64,000 bases of DNA from Rhizobium viscosum (lineage in GTDB: Bacteria > Pseudomonadota > Alphaproteobacteria > Rhizobiales > Rhizobiaceae), in assembly GCF_014873945.1 (NCBI RefSeq), contig NZ_JADBEC010000001.1, positions 310,001-374,000 on the forward strand, given 5' to 3'. Every line of letters starts with the position of its first letter. Position 1 is the first letter of the stretch. The translations under genes and the position numbers were made by a program. The notes under the pieces are model-generated. The model did not search any database. It saw nothing but the letters and a program-made list of their open reading frames with translations, and had not been told where the DNA came from. Shown here piece after piece: positions 1 to 8,244 of the stretch.

Positions 1-1
1 A

Positions 2-154
2 GCGGCAGCGGCCGCGCGCTGCTTCTTCTCCAAGATGCTGGATGCGCTGGGTGCCGCACCCGATCACGCCTATGCCGAGCGGCTCGATCCCAAGCTTCGT
101 CAGAATCTCGCCATCGGGCGGCCGATCGAAGGGCTGAATTCGAACCACTCGTAG
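2..154 (+). CDS. 3' end of an unidentified protein gene
   Basis: An open frame enters from the left edge and stops at TAG 152-154, giving about 50 C-terminal residues that end in LNSNHS. Third codon positions are strongly G/C, as in real genes nearby, so I read it as the tail of a gene starting outside the window. The fragment shows no motif I recognise and no function is proposed. It converges on the minus-strand hydrolase gene that ends 30 bases further on. Confidence 0.5.
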   Translation, partial: AAAAARCFFSKMLDALGAAPDHAYAERLDPKLRQNLAIGRPIEGLNSNHS

Positions 155-184
155 GAGCTCAGATCGCGCGATCTTGGATTGGCC

Positions 185-1243
185 TTACTGTGCGGGCGGG
201 TCTGCAAAATGCGTAATCGCGAATTCGGCGATCCTCTGGCCGGCCTTGTCGGCATCATCGAGCACAGATGGGAAAAGCTGCCAGTGATGCGGCATTCCCG
301 GCCAGACCTCGGCCGTCACGTCGACGCCGGCCTTTTGCGCCTTGTCGGCAAGCCGCAGCGTGTCGTCGAGCAGCAGTTCACCGGAACCGACCTGCAGCAG
401 CAAGGGCGGAAAACCGGCGAGGTTGGCGTAAAGCGGAGAAATGTCGGGATCCGTCGGGGAATTGTTGCCGAGATAGGCCTTGCGCAGCGTATCCAGCGCA
501 TCCTTGTCCAGCACTCGATCGTTGGCCGCGTTCGCTGTGACCGATGCACCCGAAGCGGAAAGATCGGTGATGGGACTGAGCGCCACGACGGCAGCCGGCA
601 GCGGCTGGCGGGAACGCATCTGCCGCAGCACGGCCTCAAGCGCGAGATTGCCGCCGGCACCATCGCCCATCACCACGATATTTCCGTTGCTGTAGCCGCT
701 GTCGAGCAGATAGCGATAGGCGGTCAGCGCGTCATTGACTTGTGCCGGATAGCCATATTCCGGCGCCAGCCGGTAATCGATGAGCAGCACATCGCTTGAC
801 GCGGCCTTGGCAAGCGAGCCGGCGAGCAGGCTGTGACTACGGATGGAGCCACCGTAGAAGCCGCCGCCATGGATGAAAAGGATCACGCGCCGGCCGATCG
901 GATGATGAAGGCGCGCAGGCCAGATAAGTTCGGCATCGACCCCATCGGCATCGACATGCCGGATCTGGATGCGTGTCGGCTCCGGCAGCGATTCCATGAA
1001 AACGCGGAAAGCAGTACGGCGGTCGCGCAGACTTACGGCGCCCTTGAAATGTTCCTGCCAGCGAGAAAGCAGTTTTTCGACCTGCTCATGCGAGGCAGGC
1101 GTCTGTGCCGGCATGTCCCGCGCCACCTTTTCCTGAGCGGCCGCTGGGACGGCAAATAGAACCGCAGCCGCAAAGGCCGACAGCATTGTCCGACGACATT
1201 CCACTTTCCACCAATTGCCAGCGGAAAAAACCGGCTTTCTCAT
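185..1243 (-). CDS. exported alpha/beta hydrolase of the HSL (lipase/esterase) family, nucleophile Ser replaced by Gly
   Basis: 352 aa. The N-terminus has a hydrophobic segment ending in an AAAQ-type signal peptidase site near residue 37, so a periplasmic location is likely; the ATG at residue 20 is an alternative start just before the hydrophobic core. The hormone-sensitive-lipase fold is clear: oxyanion-hole HGGG at 125-128, DYRLAPE at 156-162, and acid/base candidates D293 and H319. The nucleophile-elbow motif GDSAGG, however, reads GDGAGG at 193-198. Codon 659-661 is GGT (Gly) where the family has the catalytic Ser. The protein should therefore lack normal esterase activity, unless another residue substitutes. 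It stands alone, with no operon partner. The fold assignment is firm; the substrate is unknown. Confidence 0.85.
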   Translation of the reverse strand: MRKPVFSAGNWWKVECRRTMLSAFAAAVLFAVPAAAQEKVARDMPAQTPASHEQVEKLLSRWQEHFKGAVSLRDRRTAFRVFMESLPEPTRIQIRHVDADGVDAELIWPARLHHPIGRRVILFIHGGGFYGGSIRSHSLLAGSLAKAASSDVLLIDYRLAPEYGYPAQVNDALTAYRYLLDSGYSNGNIVVMGDGAGGNLALEAVLRQMRSRQPLPAAVVALSPITDLSASGASVTANAANDRVLDKDALDTLRKAYLGNNSPTDPDISPLYANLAGFPPLLLQVGSGELLLDDTLRLADKAQKAGVDVTAEVWPGMPHHWQLFPSVLDDADKAGQRIAEFAITHFADPPAQ

Positions 1244-1386
1244 TCGCCCCTCCGGCGCTGCTCTTCCTTCGTGCGGCGCATCTTCACCACTTCGCCACCG
1301 AGAGTCAAAAGGGAGTTTTGACTGATCGCATAGGTTCGTAGTCCGTATTTTTAGTTGTGCTAAAATACGTTGAGGAGGGGAAGATC

Positions 1387-1809
1387 TTGGACAGAACCGC
1401 CCTGCTCGGGACGTGGCGTATGATCTCGTGGACGCGAACCGTGGTTGCGACGGGAGAAGTCAGCGACGCCATGGGCGCCGATCCCATTGGATATATCGCC
1501 TATCATGCCGATGGCCGGATGATGGCCTTCGTTACCAACCGACGCAGGCCGAGACCCAACGGCAAAGCCCCCAACGATAATGAAAAGGCCGCACTTTTCG
1601 ATACGATGCTGGCTTATACGGCTGCCTATACTCTGGAGGGCGACAAAGTGATCCATCATGTCGAGGCCGCCTGGAATCCGACATGGGAACGCCCCCTGAT
1701 CCGCCCGCTGCATATCGAGGGCGACATACTCGTCATCAGCGATGCACACGGCACCGATCCCGTCACGGGAGAGGATGTCATCTATAGGTTGGAGTTCCGC
1801 AAGCTCTAA
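1387..1809 (+). CDS. lipocalin-like domain protein
   Basis: 140 aa from the TTG at 1387, chosen because GAGGAGGGG lies 6-7 bases upstream; an upstream GTG at 1357 in the same frame has no such site. The protein opens with LLGTWRMISW, the hallmark of the lipocalin-like (Lipocalin_5) family, and continues with alternating beta-strand sequence: GYIAYHADGRMMAFV, then VIHHVEAAWNP. It has no signal peptide and no cysteines. Members of this family are small beta-barrels, usually of unknown ligand. It converges tail to tail with the LysR gene that ends 3 bases downstream. Family call by sequence pattern; function unknown. Confidence 0.75.
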   Translation: MDRTALLGTWRMISWTRTVVATGEVSDAMGADPIGYIAYHADGRMMAFVTNRRRPRPNGKAPNDNEKAALFDTMLAYTAAYTLEGDKVIHHVEAAWNPTWERPLIRPLHIEGDILVISDAHGTDPVTGEDVIYRLEFRKL

Positions 1810-1812
1810 GGC

Positions 1813-2700
1813 TCAATCGCCTCTGATGGCTTCGATCACCGTTCGGAAGCCTGCCGAAATATGCCGCCGGCTGGGATAGTAGAGATAAAGCGGCTCCTCC
1901 GGCTGGCACCATTCGTCCAGTACCTGGATAAGCTGGCCGCTTGCGATCAGCGGCGCGACCCTGCCCTCCCAGACATAGGCGAGTGCCACGCCACTCAAGG
2001 CAGCCGCTGTCATCAATTCGTGGTCGTCGAGCGAAAGCGGGCCGGTCGGGTGGAAAGTGATGGCCTGGCCGCCCCTTTCAAAGTCCCAGGGGTAACGCGC
2101 GCCCGAGGGAAACATGTTCTGGATGCAGATATGGCGCTTCAGATCATGCGGGGTATCAGGCTTCGTCCGGGTTTCGAAATAGGCGGGAGAGCCGACGACG
2201 ACGAGGCGCGTGCGCGGCTTGATGCGCACGGCGATCATGCCCTCCGTGACACGTTCGCCGAAGCGAATGCCGGCATCGAAGCCCTCCTCGACGATATCCA
2301 CCAGCCGGTCCGTTGCCGCGATCTCGAGCTGCAGATTGGGGTTCTTCATCAGGAGCGGCCCGATGACCTGGCCGACGACGAAGGGAGCAATGGAATTGCC
2401 GACATTGATACGAACGCGACCGAAGGGGGTATCCCGGAAACGATTCAGCGCATCGAGTGCGGAATTGATCTCGCCGAAGGCCGGATCGAGATGGGAGCGA
2501 AGCAGTTCACCGGCCTCCGTCAGCGAGACGCTGCGGGTCGTGCGGTTTAGCAAGCGGATGCCGATGCGATCCTCCAGATTAAGGACGGCGTGACTGATCG
2601 CGGAGGCGGTGACACCCCTCTCCTCTCCCGCCTTGCGGAAACTCTTGTGCCTGGCGACAGCGGCGAAGGCTGCCATTTCGGAAAGTTCGGTCGCTCTCAT
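1813..2700 (-). CDS. LysR family transcriptional regulator
   Basis: 295 aa. Residues 1-60 form the winged helix-turn-helix (SFRKAGEERGVTASAISHAV, then LEDRIGIRLLNRTTRSVSLT), followed by a periplasmic-binding-protein-like effector domain from about residue 90 to the end. It is transcribed divergently from the short-chain dehydrogenase at 2826, with 125 bases between the start codons, the usual arrangement for a LysR regulator and its target. The spacer is AT-rich around 2700-2750, but I could not define a T-N11-A box with confidence. The inducer is unknown. Similar proteins controlling divergent SDR genes are common in rhizobia. Confidence 0.93.
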   Translation of the reverse strand: MRATELSEMAAFAAVARHKSFRKAGEERGVTASAISHAVLNLEDRIGIRLLNRTTRSVSLTEAGELLRSHLDPAFGEINSALDALNRFRDTPFGRVRINVGNSIAPFVVGQVIGPLLMKNPNLQLEIAATDRLVDIVEEGFDAGIRFGERVTEGMIAVRIKPRTRLVVVGSPAYFETRTKPDTPHDLKRHICIQNMFPSGARYPWDFERGGQAITFHPTGPLSLDDHELMTAAALSGVALAYVWEGRVAPLIASGQLIQVLDEWCQPEEPLYLYYPSRRHISAGFRTVIEAIRGD

Positions 2701-2825
2701 TGCTGAATTTTACTCATCATAGTCTCTCAAATAACAAATCTTATACATGAGCCGAATTTGCGTCAAATTCCTCTCCGTCAGCAGCACACTGCTGAAACAA
2801 ACAGTCTCAAGGAAAGGGAATTGCT

Positions 2826-3665
2826 ATGAAAGTCTGGTTTATCACGGGTGCATCGCGTGGTTTCGGCGCGCTGATGACCAAAGACGCTCTTGCTGCCGGC
2901 GACGCTGTCATTGCCACCGCCCGCAACCCTGGGAACATCACCGAACAGTTCGGCGATCATCCGAACCTGCTTGCCGTCGCTCTCGACGTCACCAATGAAG
3001 GTCAGGCCAAAGAGGCCGCCGCTGCTGCCGTTGCCCGCTTCGGCCGCATCGACATCCTCGCCAACAATGCCGGTTACGGCCTGCTCGGCGCAGTGGAGGA
3101 AGCAACGGCAGAGGAGATCGAGAAGATCTACGCCACCAACGTCTTCGGCCTCCTGAAGGTCACACGCGCCGTGCTGCCCTATATGCGCCGCCAGCGCTCG
3201 GGCCATATCCTGAACTTCTCCTCGATCGGCGGCTATTACGGCTTTCCTGGCTGGGGCGTGTACGGCTCGACGAAGTTCGCCGTCGAAGGCCTTTCGGAAT
3301 CGCTGGCGACCGAAGTCGAACCGTTCGGCATCAAGGTCACGATCATCGAGCCCGGCTTCTTCCGCACCGACTTCCTGCATGACAACTCACTGGCGATCAG
3401 CCCGGCTTCCATCCCCGATTATGTCGGCACTCCGGCTGGCAACATGCGCGACTTTGCAGCGAGCGCCAACCACGCTCAGCCGGGCGACCCGGCCAAGCTC
3501 ACCGCCGGCATTATCGAAATGGTGAACGCCGCCAACCCGCCGCTGCGCATGCCTTTCGGCAGCGATACGGTCGCCAAGATCGAAGAGGAACATGCCAGCG
3601 TGGAAAAGGAGCTGGCCCAGTGGCGCAAACTCGCCGTCTCCACGGATTTCGAACGGACCGCCTGA
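2826..3665 (+). CDS. short-chain dehydrogenase/reductase (classical SDR)
   Basis: 279 aa, cytoplasmic NAD(P)H-dependent oxidoreductase. The Rossmann nucleotide site is TGASRGFG at residues 8-15, NNAG is at about 79-82, and the catalytic Ser and YxxxK are in FSSIGG (about 130) and VYGSTKFA (about 145-152). ARNP after beta-2 suggests NADP preference. The C-terminal region, about 90 residues past the active site, resembles the oxidoreductases annotated as retinol- or ketoreductase-like in rhizobia. The ribosome site AAGGGAATTGCT precedes the ATG. Divergent from the LysR gene at 2700, which probably regulates it. Substrate not predictable. Confidence 0.93.
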   Translation: MKVWFITGASRGFGALMTKDALAAGDAVIATARNPGNITEQFGDHPNLLAVALDVTNEGQAKEAAAAAVARFGRIDILANNAGYGLLGAVEEATAEEIEKIYATNVFGLLKVTRAVLPYMRRQRSGHILNFSSIGGYYGFPGWGVYGSTKFAVEGLSESLATEVEPFGIKVTIIEPGFFRTDFLHDNSLAISPASIPDYVGTPAGNMRDFAASANHAQPGDPAKLTAGIIEMVNAANPPLRMPFGSDTVAKIEEEHASVEKELAQWRKLAVSTDFERTA

Positions 3666-3691
3666 GAAGGCTTGGCTTTCCCATTGCAACG

Positions 3692-3711
3692 AGCGCGCCC
3701 TCCGGCGCGCT
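3692..3711 (+). terminator. hairpin terminator after the SDR gene
   Basis: AGCGCGCC, a TCC-containing loop, then GGCGCGCT, followed by TTCATTCATTT. It lies 27 bases after the stop of the dehydrogenase and before the next gene. The U-tract is interrupted, so termination may be partial. Confidence 0.55.
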
Positions 3712-3818
3712 TCATTCATTTCGGCGTGAAGATCGTCGCATCGGCAGGATTTTCACTCGCGCTGGCGCTGCGATGACCTAAATCTACGGGCGTCATCACG
3801 AATGCGGAAAGGCAAGGC

Positions 3819-4829
3819 ATGACTATCAAATCCATTTGCATCTATGGAGCTGGCGCACTCGGAGGCGCGATCGCCGTCAAGCTGGCAAGCCGATTCGGCA
3901 ATGACGTGACCGTCTCGGTCGTCGCGCGGGGTGCGCATCTCGAGGCGATCCGTGAAGGCGGCCTTTCACTTCATGAAGCCGATGCCGACAGGCCGATCAA
4001 TGTACGGATCACCGCAACGGACGATCCGACGACGCTACCACCGCAAGACCTTATCATCACCGGCCTCAAGGGCCATCAGCTCGGCCCGGCAGCGGAGGGC
4101 ATGGCAGCGCTGCTGAAGGACGGCACACGCGTGGTCATGGTGCTCAACGGTATTCCCTGGTGGTATTTCCATCGCGACACGCAAAGCGGCCATGCCGAGC
4201 TGCAACTCGATGAGCTCGATCCCGGCGGCAAGCTATGGCGACTGGTTGGCCCGGAAAGGGTGATCGGCTGCGTGGCGCTGCAGGGCGCCGAAGTCGTCAA
4301 TCCCGGTGAGATCCGCCTTTCCAATGTTGGTCGCTTCGTACTTGGCGAACCCTCGGGCGAGATGTCGGCCGATCTCGAAACCGTTGCCGGCCTCTTTGCC
4401 AGGGCAGGCCTCAATGTTTCGACCACGCCGCGCATTCGCGACGAGATCTGGAGCAAGCTGACAGGCAATGCGGCCTTCAACCCGATCAGCGCGCTGACAC
4501 GGGCCCTGATGACCGACATCATGGCCGATCCTGCGCTTTTTGACATGGTTGGGAAGATCATGAACGAAGTGCGCGCGGTCGGCAGTGCGCTTGGAGCAAA
4601 ATTCAGCATAACTATCGAGGAGAGACTGCAACAATCGCGTCACATCGGCCCGGTGCGCACCTCGATGCTGCAGGATCTGCTGGCCGGCAAGGCACTGGAA
4701 ATCGTGCCGCTCGTCGGCATGGTCGTCGCGCTAGGGCGCACGGCGAACGTGCCGACGCCCGTGTCGGAGGTGATATTGGCGCTGGTGACGCAACTCGACA
4801 AGGAAAACCAGCGGAGCGCGACGCGCTGA
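3819..4829 (+). CDS. ketopantoate reductase (ApbA/PanE) family protein
   Basis: 336 aa. The N-terminal Rossmann domain has IYGAGALGGAIAVKL at residues 7-21, and the C-terminal all-alpha domain carries the family's catalytic Lys in the segment DEIWSKLTGNAAFNP (about residues 207-221). The canonical role is NADPH reduction of 2-dehydropantoate to pantoate in vitamin B5 synthesis. The C-terminal motif reads ALEIVPLVG rather than the usual E-I-D-P, and rhizobia carry several paralogues, so this copy may act on another 2-oxo acid. It has its own ribosome site (AAAGGCAAGG) and is convergent with the next gene. Not placed in a pantothenate operon here. Confidence 0.85.
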   Translation: MTIKSICIYGAGALGGAIAVKLASRFGNDVTVSVVARGAHLEAIREGGLSLHEADADRPINVRITATDDPTTLPPQDLIITGLKGHQLGPAAEGMAALLKDGTRVVMVLNGIPWWYFHRDTQSGHAELQLDELDPGGKLWRLVGPERVIGCVALQGAEVVNPGEIRLSNVGRFVLGEPSGEMSADLETVAGLFARAGLNVSTTPRIRDEIWSKLTGNAAFNPISALTRALMTDIMADPALFDMVGKIMNEVRAVGSALGAKFSITIEERLQQSRHIGPVRTSMLQDLLAGKALEIVPLVGMVVALGRTANVPTPVSEVILALVTQLDKENQRSATR

Positions 4830-4841
4830 TTGCCGCTTTTT

Positions 4842-5891
4842 CTACAGCAGGTCCGACGGATTAAAGCGTATACCGAAGCGTGCTTTTTCGCCGGACCACG
4901 AGTGGATGCCAATCACCTCCCCGGTCACGAAGGAGACCAGCGGGGCGCCGGCCGAGCCGATATCGCCGTCACAACGATAGGCAATAACGGACTCCTCGTC
5001 GATTTCGCTAATGCTGCATTCGTCATCCACAGAGGCGCTGAATTCGGCAGCATCTCCCTTGAGGAACGGCATAATCAGCCGGTCGCCGATAACAGGCGCC
5101 TCCGCGCGAATCTTTAGGACCTGTTTTCCCTGGACTGGAGATGACAGCGTCAAAAGGGCAATCCGATGATCGGACGAGCCCTTGCCGCGCAAAGCGACAT
5201 TCACGACCTGCGGTTCGACGGCCCCAGCGGGGGCAATGCCCTGCAGCCTGATATCACTGAGCTTCGGCGAACCCGCGGATAATTCGCCCGGCACGCAATA
5301 ACCGATCGTGGCTATCGTCCTGTCGTTGACAAGGAAGCCGGTGCATTTCTGCCATTCGCGAATACTCTGCCGTGTCATGATGACAACAAGCGAATTTCCC
5401 GCGTTCTGGACGCGCTTCAGAACGCCGCCGTCCAATACGTTGTTGCCACCGAAGGAGCGCCAATTGTCGGCGGACGCTGTCGTCGGCACTGTTTGCGGAG
5501 CCAGGGCCGGGTTCTTCTTCAAATAGGCGGAGACCGGGCCGCTGTAGTTGGGAATGAGGCCGGATTCGACCAGAAAATTCAGGTTGGCAATCCTGCCGGC
5601 ACTATCGGGTACTTCCAGGTATTTCTTGATAAGCTCCGACTGCAGCTTCTCTCTTTCCAGGCCGATAGTGTTCTCGTTGGAATAATAACTGGCAACAGAG
5701 TTCACCACTATCGTCACGATGCCGCCCAGTATTGCCAGCGCCAGCGGAGATTTTATGAAGTTGAATCGTTCGCGCATCATCTCTGCACGCGAAGTGAGCT
5801 TCTTGACCTCCAATTCCCTTTCGAATTTCTCCCGTTCGAATTCGAAAAGCTCACGCTTGGATGGCTCTTCCGCCTCCTTGACGTCGCTCAT
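4842..5891 (-). CDS. membrane-anchored trypsin-like fold protein, catalytic triad degenerate
   Basis: 349 aa from the ATG at 5891, preferred over one 42 bases upstream because GAGGGGG is correctly spaced before it. Order: acidic N-terminus, charged coiled coil (about residues 13-40), one membrane helix (about 48-69), linker, then a trypsin-like beta-barrel (about 165-349). The barrel keeps the CTGFLV strand but the usual AAHC reads IGYC (His to Tyr198), the Asp strand reads HRIALL (Arg at the expected Asp site, though D241 is two residues away), and the GxSGxP motif reads GSAGAP (Ser to Ala314). With the nucleophile and base gone it should not be a serine protease. It may bind peptides or be a scaffold. 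No partner gene is evident. Confidence 0.75.
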   Translation of the reverse strand: MSDVKEAEEPSKRELFEFEREKFERELEVKKLTSRAEMMRERFNFIKSPLALAILGGIVTIVVNSVASYYSNENTIGLEREKLQSELIKKYLEVPDSAGRIANLNFLVESGLIPNYSGPVSAYLKKNPALAPQTVPTTASADNWRSFGGNNVLDGGVLKRVQNAGNSLVVIMTRQSIREWQKCTGFLVNDRTIATIGYCVPGELSAGSPKLSDIRLQGIAPAGAVEPQVVNVALRGKGSSDHRIALLTLSSPVQGKQVLKIRAEAPVIGDRLIMPFLKGDAAEFSASVDDECSISEIDEESVIAYRCDGDIGSAGAPLVSFVTGEVIGIHSWSGEKARFGIRFNPSDLL

Positions 5892-6112
5892 GATGCTTCC
5901 CCCTCGCAGTATGAATGCGTCCCCTGCAACCAATGTATTATAGTTCGAGAACTATGCAATCAGGTGACGATCTACGAATCTACTGACATGCGCCTTCGCG
6001 AGCAGCCGCTTATCTCCCCTTTATGCAATTCCTATATCTTCGATCTCCACACCGAATGGATTTCCTATCGGAGGTGGCAGTAGCCTTTGCCACAACAGCA
6101 AAGGTTACCGCC

Positions 6113-6274
6113 ATGCGAGATGCCATGTCCCCTCAACAATATCTGCCGCTTCGCCCGCACCGCATCACACGCGGCAATCGGCAGATGCGCGAGAAGCGCA
6201 CGGCCCAGGCGTTGACGATCTTCGGCATCGTGCTCGCCTGCGTGGAACTCTACATAATCCTCGGCTCGCTCTGA
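6113..6274 (+). CDS. small single-span membrane protein of unknown function
   Basis: 53 aa from the ATG at 6113 (AAAGG eight bases upstream); the frame is also open to an ATG at 6023, and the ATG at 6125 is another possibility. The first half is basic (RPHRITRGNRQMREKR) and the C-terminus is a hydrophobic helix (LTIFGIVLACVELYIILGSL), so the basic part probably faces the cytoplasm. It ends 9 bases before the DapA-like gene and may be co-transcribed with it. Not recognised as a named family. Confidence 0.5.
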   Translation: MRDAMSPQQYLPLRPHRITRGNRQMREKRTAQALTIFGIVLACVELYIILGSL

Positions 6275-6283
6275 GGCCCCATC

Positions 6284-7204
6284 ATGAACAGCAAAGGAAG
6301 ATTGCGCCCGGGTGGCGCGATCACCGCGCTCGTCACACCGTTCCGTAACGGGGAAGTCGACGGCGCAGCATTGGAAGCTCTTGTTGAATGGCAGGTGCTG
6401 AGCGGCGTCGACGGACTCGCCGTCTGCACGGCGGCGGGTGAAGGACTGAGCCTCTCACCGCAGGAACGCCGCATGGTGCTTGACATCTGCATCCGGGCCG
6501 CGGCGGACCGTATTCCGGTGATCGCCGCGGCCGGAACCAATTGCACCGAAAGCACGATCACCCTGATACGGGATGCGGAGGAATGCGGCGCCCGCGCAGT
6601 GCTTGTCACCGTGCCATATTATTCCAAGCCGGGGCAGAAGGGCATTCTCCATCACTTCCAGCAAATCGCCGCGGCAAGTAATCTGCCCGTTCTGATCGAG
6701 AACGCGCCGGCTCGCACGGCGAGTGACCTGACGGTGGAAACGCTGGAGCGGCTTGCCGAACTCGACGCGATCGTTGCCATCGTCGATGCGACCGGTGATA
6801 TTGCCCGCTTCGCCAACATGCCGCCGGCGCTGCGACACCGGTTCCGTTTTCTGTCAGGCCATGACGGCACGGCGCTTTCCTTTCATCTGGCGGGTGGTGA
6901 CGGCATCGTATCGGCGGCTGCCAATATCCTCCCGCGCCTCGTCACCTCGCTGCAGCAGGCGGCTTATGGGAGCTACATATCCGCAGCGCTTGCGCTCAGC
7001 GACAGGCTGCATCCACTCCTCACGGCGCTGGGTTCGGAGAGTGATCCTGCCCGGCTGAAATACGCCCTGCAGGTGCTGCGCGGCACAGAGGCCGATCTTC
7101 GCCTGCCACTCGTACCGGCCGAAGCGGAAAGCCGCTCTTCGATTGTAGCCGCGCTTTCTCCTTTTGTCGGCGGCAGTGCTCAGCGTATGACGCTATCCCT
7201 ATGA
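6284..7204 (+). CDS. DapA (dihydrodipicolinate synthase) family protein lacking the Schiff-base lysine
   Basis: 306 aa TIM barrel of the DHDPS/N-acetylneuraminate lyase family: TALVTPF at 14-20, PYYSKPGQKG at 111-120 with the conserved tyrosine, and an intact strand DATGD at 168-172. In the family this last strand reads IKEATG and its Lys forms the imine with pyruvate. Here it is IVDATG, with codon 6782-6784 GTC (Val167). The GTTGE substrate motif is also altered to CTAAGE. It should not catalyse the class I aldolase reaction. Probably a paralogue that has lost or changed function, not the housekeeping dapA. Likely in one unit with the small gene upstream. Confidence 0.85.
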   Translation: MNSKGRLRPGGAITALVTPFRNGEVDGAALEALVEWQVLSGVDGLAVCTAAGEGLSLSPQERRMVLDICIRAAADRIPVIAAAGTNCTESTITLIRDAEECGARAVLVTVPYYSKPGQKGILHHFQQIAAASNLPVLIENAPARTASDLTVETLERLAELDAIVAIVDATGDIARFANMPPALRHRFRFLSGHDGTALSFHLAGGDGIVSAAANILPRLVTSLQQAAYGSYISAALALSDRLHPLLTALGSESDPARLKYALQVLRGTEADLRLPLVPAEAESRSSIVAALSPFVGGSAQRMTLSL

Positions 7205-7326
7205 GATTTTAATGTTTTCGCTTCGGGTGCCAAATGGAAACCCTATCCGCCGGCATCTATCTTGATGAGCGTGACACCGCCGCGGCTACCAAACGGCGGT
7301 TGAGTTAGACTTCGAAAGGACAAACG

Positions 7327-7512
7327 ATGTCACGCCTGACTGATACGCATGCCAAGACTGACCCGCTGCAACGTGGTGAACGTGCCCCTGCGGCTGCGGT
7401 CGATCCTTCCCATCCGCTGTTTGCCGGCCTGGTGGCTGTTGCACCGCGGCTCGGCGCCGTAATGGCTTTCGCCGGGCTCGTGCAGATGAGCTTCCACCTG
7501 ATTTCCCAGTAA
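7327..7512 (+). CDS. small protein of unknown function
   Basis: 61 aa with a good ribosome site (GAAAGGACAAACG) before ATG. The N-terminal half is polar and proline/alanine-rich. The C-terminal half (LFAGLVAVAPRLGAVMAFAGLVQMSFHLI) is amphipathic to hydrophobic and could be a membrane helix. It ends 23 bases before the next small gene and the two are probably co-transcribed. I do not recognise the family. Confidence 0.5.
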   Translation: MSRLTDTHAKTDPLQRGERAPAAAVDPSHPLFAGLVAVAPRLGAVMAFAGLVQMSFHLISQ

Positions 7513-7535
7513 GCGCCGGACAGAGGATTACGACT

Positions 7536-7799
7536 ATGGCAAATGCACAGCAACGCCGGCAGATTTCGGCTCCCCTCACCAATCGTCCGGCTCGCTTTAC
7601 CGTCGGTCGCGACAAGGGCGGCCGCTGGATCGTCCAGGATCGCGAGGGGCTTGTCGGCGGTCTCTTCATCAATGAAGCCGCGGCCCTCCATTTCGCAGCG
7701 GAAGAGTGCAACCACAATCCTAATGAGATCTGCCGTGCCGCAACGGGCATAGTGCTCGATTTTGCACCTCTTATGCGCGGCACCGGCAATATCCACTAA
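7536..7799 (+). CDS. small conserved-looking protein of unknown function
   Basis: 87 aa, preceded by AGAGGATTACGACT and ATG. After a basic N-terminus the sequence RFTVGRDKGGRWIVQDREGLVGGLFINEAAALHFAAEE has the pattern of a short beta-hairpin plus helix, as in small DUF2188-like or nucleic-acid-associated domains, but I cannot assign it. It has one cysteine pair (ECNHNPNEIC). Runs in the same direction as the genes at 7327 and 7924. Confidence 0.55.
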   Translation: MANAQQRRQISAPLTNRPARFTVGRDKGGRWIVQDREGLVGGLFINEAAALHFAAEECNHNPNEICRAATGIVLDFAPLMRGTGNIH

Positions 7800-7923
7800 A
7801 TACTGCGCCGTTCCTGCCATTTTGAAACAGCAGGAACGGCCCCAGGCCCCGGATTTCCAACTTTTCTTTAACTGCCACCCTGATAGAGTCCCGCATGCAG
7901 AGACTATTTGTGCCGCGAGACCA

Positions 7924-8226
7924 ATGCCGAAACCGAACTTCCGCTTCACCCATTACGATATCAAGGAACAGCGCGCCGGAACGATCGTCGAGGTGTCTCT
8001 GAGCGCCGTGAACAATGTCCGGCTGATGACGGCTCCGAACTTCCAGCGGTTCACCGAAGTGCTCGATTTCAAATATATCGGCGGTATCGCGCGCAAATCT
8101 CCGGTCAGGCTCGCCATTCCCGAGAGCGGCCACTGGCATATCGTCGTCGACATGGAAGGCCATCACGGACTGGCGGATTCTTCCGTCAAGCTGATTACCG
8201 CTCCGGCTGCGCAGAAGCGCGCCTGA
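7924..8226 (+). CDS. DUF1883 domain protein
   Basis: 100 aa. The sequence matches the DUF1883 pattern along its whole length: FTHYDIKEQRAGTIVEV near the start, NVRLMTAPNFQRF in the middle, then KSPVRLAIPESGHWHIVVDM. The domain is a small beta-sandwich of unknown role, also found fused to TIR domains in other bacteria; here it stands alone. There is no clear Shine-Dalgarno before the ATG, so the start is a little uncertain. It converges with rarA, whose stop codon lies 18 bases further on. Confidence 0.8.
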   Translation: MPKPNFRFTHYDIKEQRAGTIVEVSLSAVNNVRLMTAPNFQRFTEVLDFKYIGGIARKSPVRLAIPESGHWHIVVDMEGHHGLADSSVKLITAPAAQKRA

Positions 8227-8244
8227 GATCAGCGCTACCCGATC

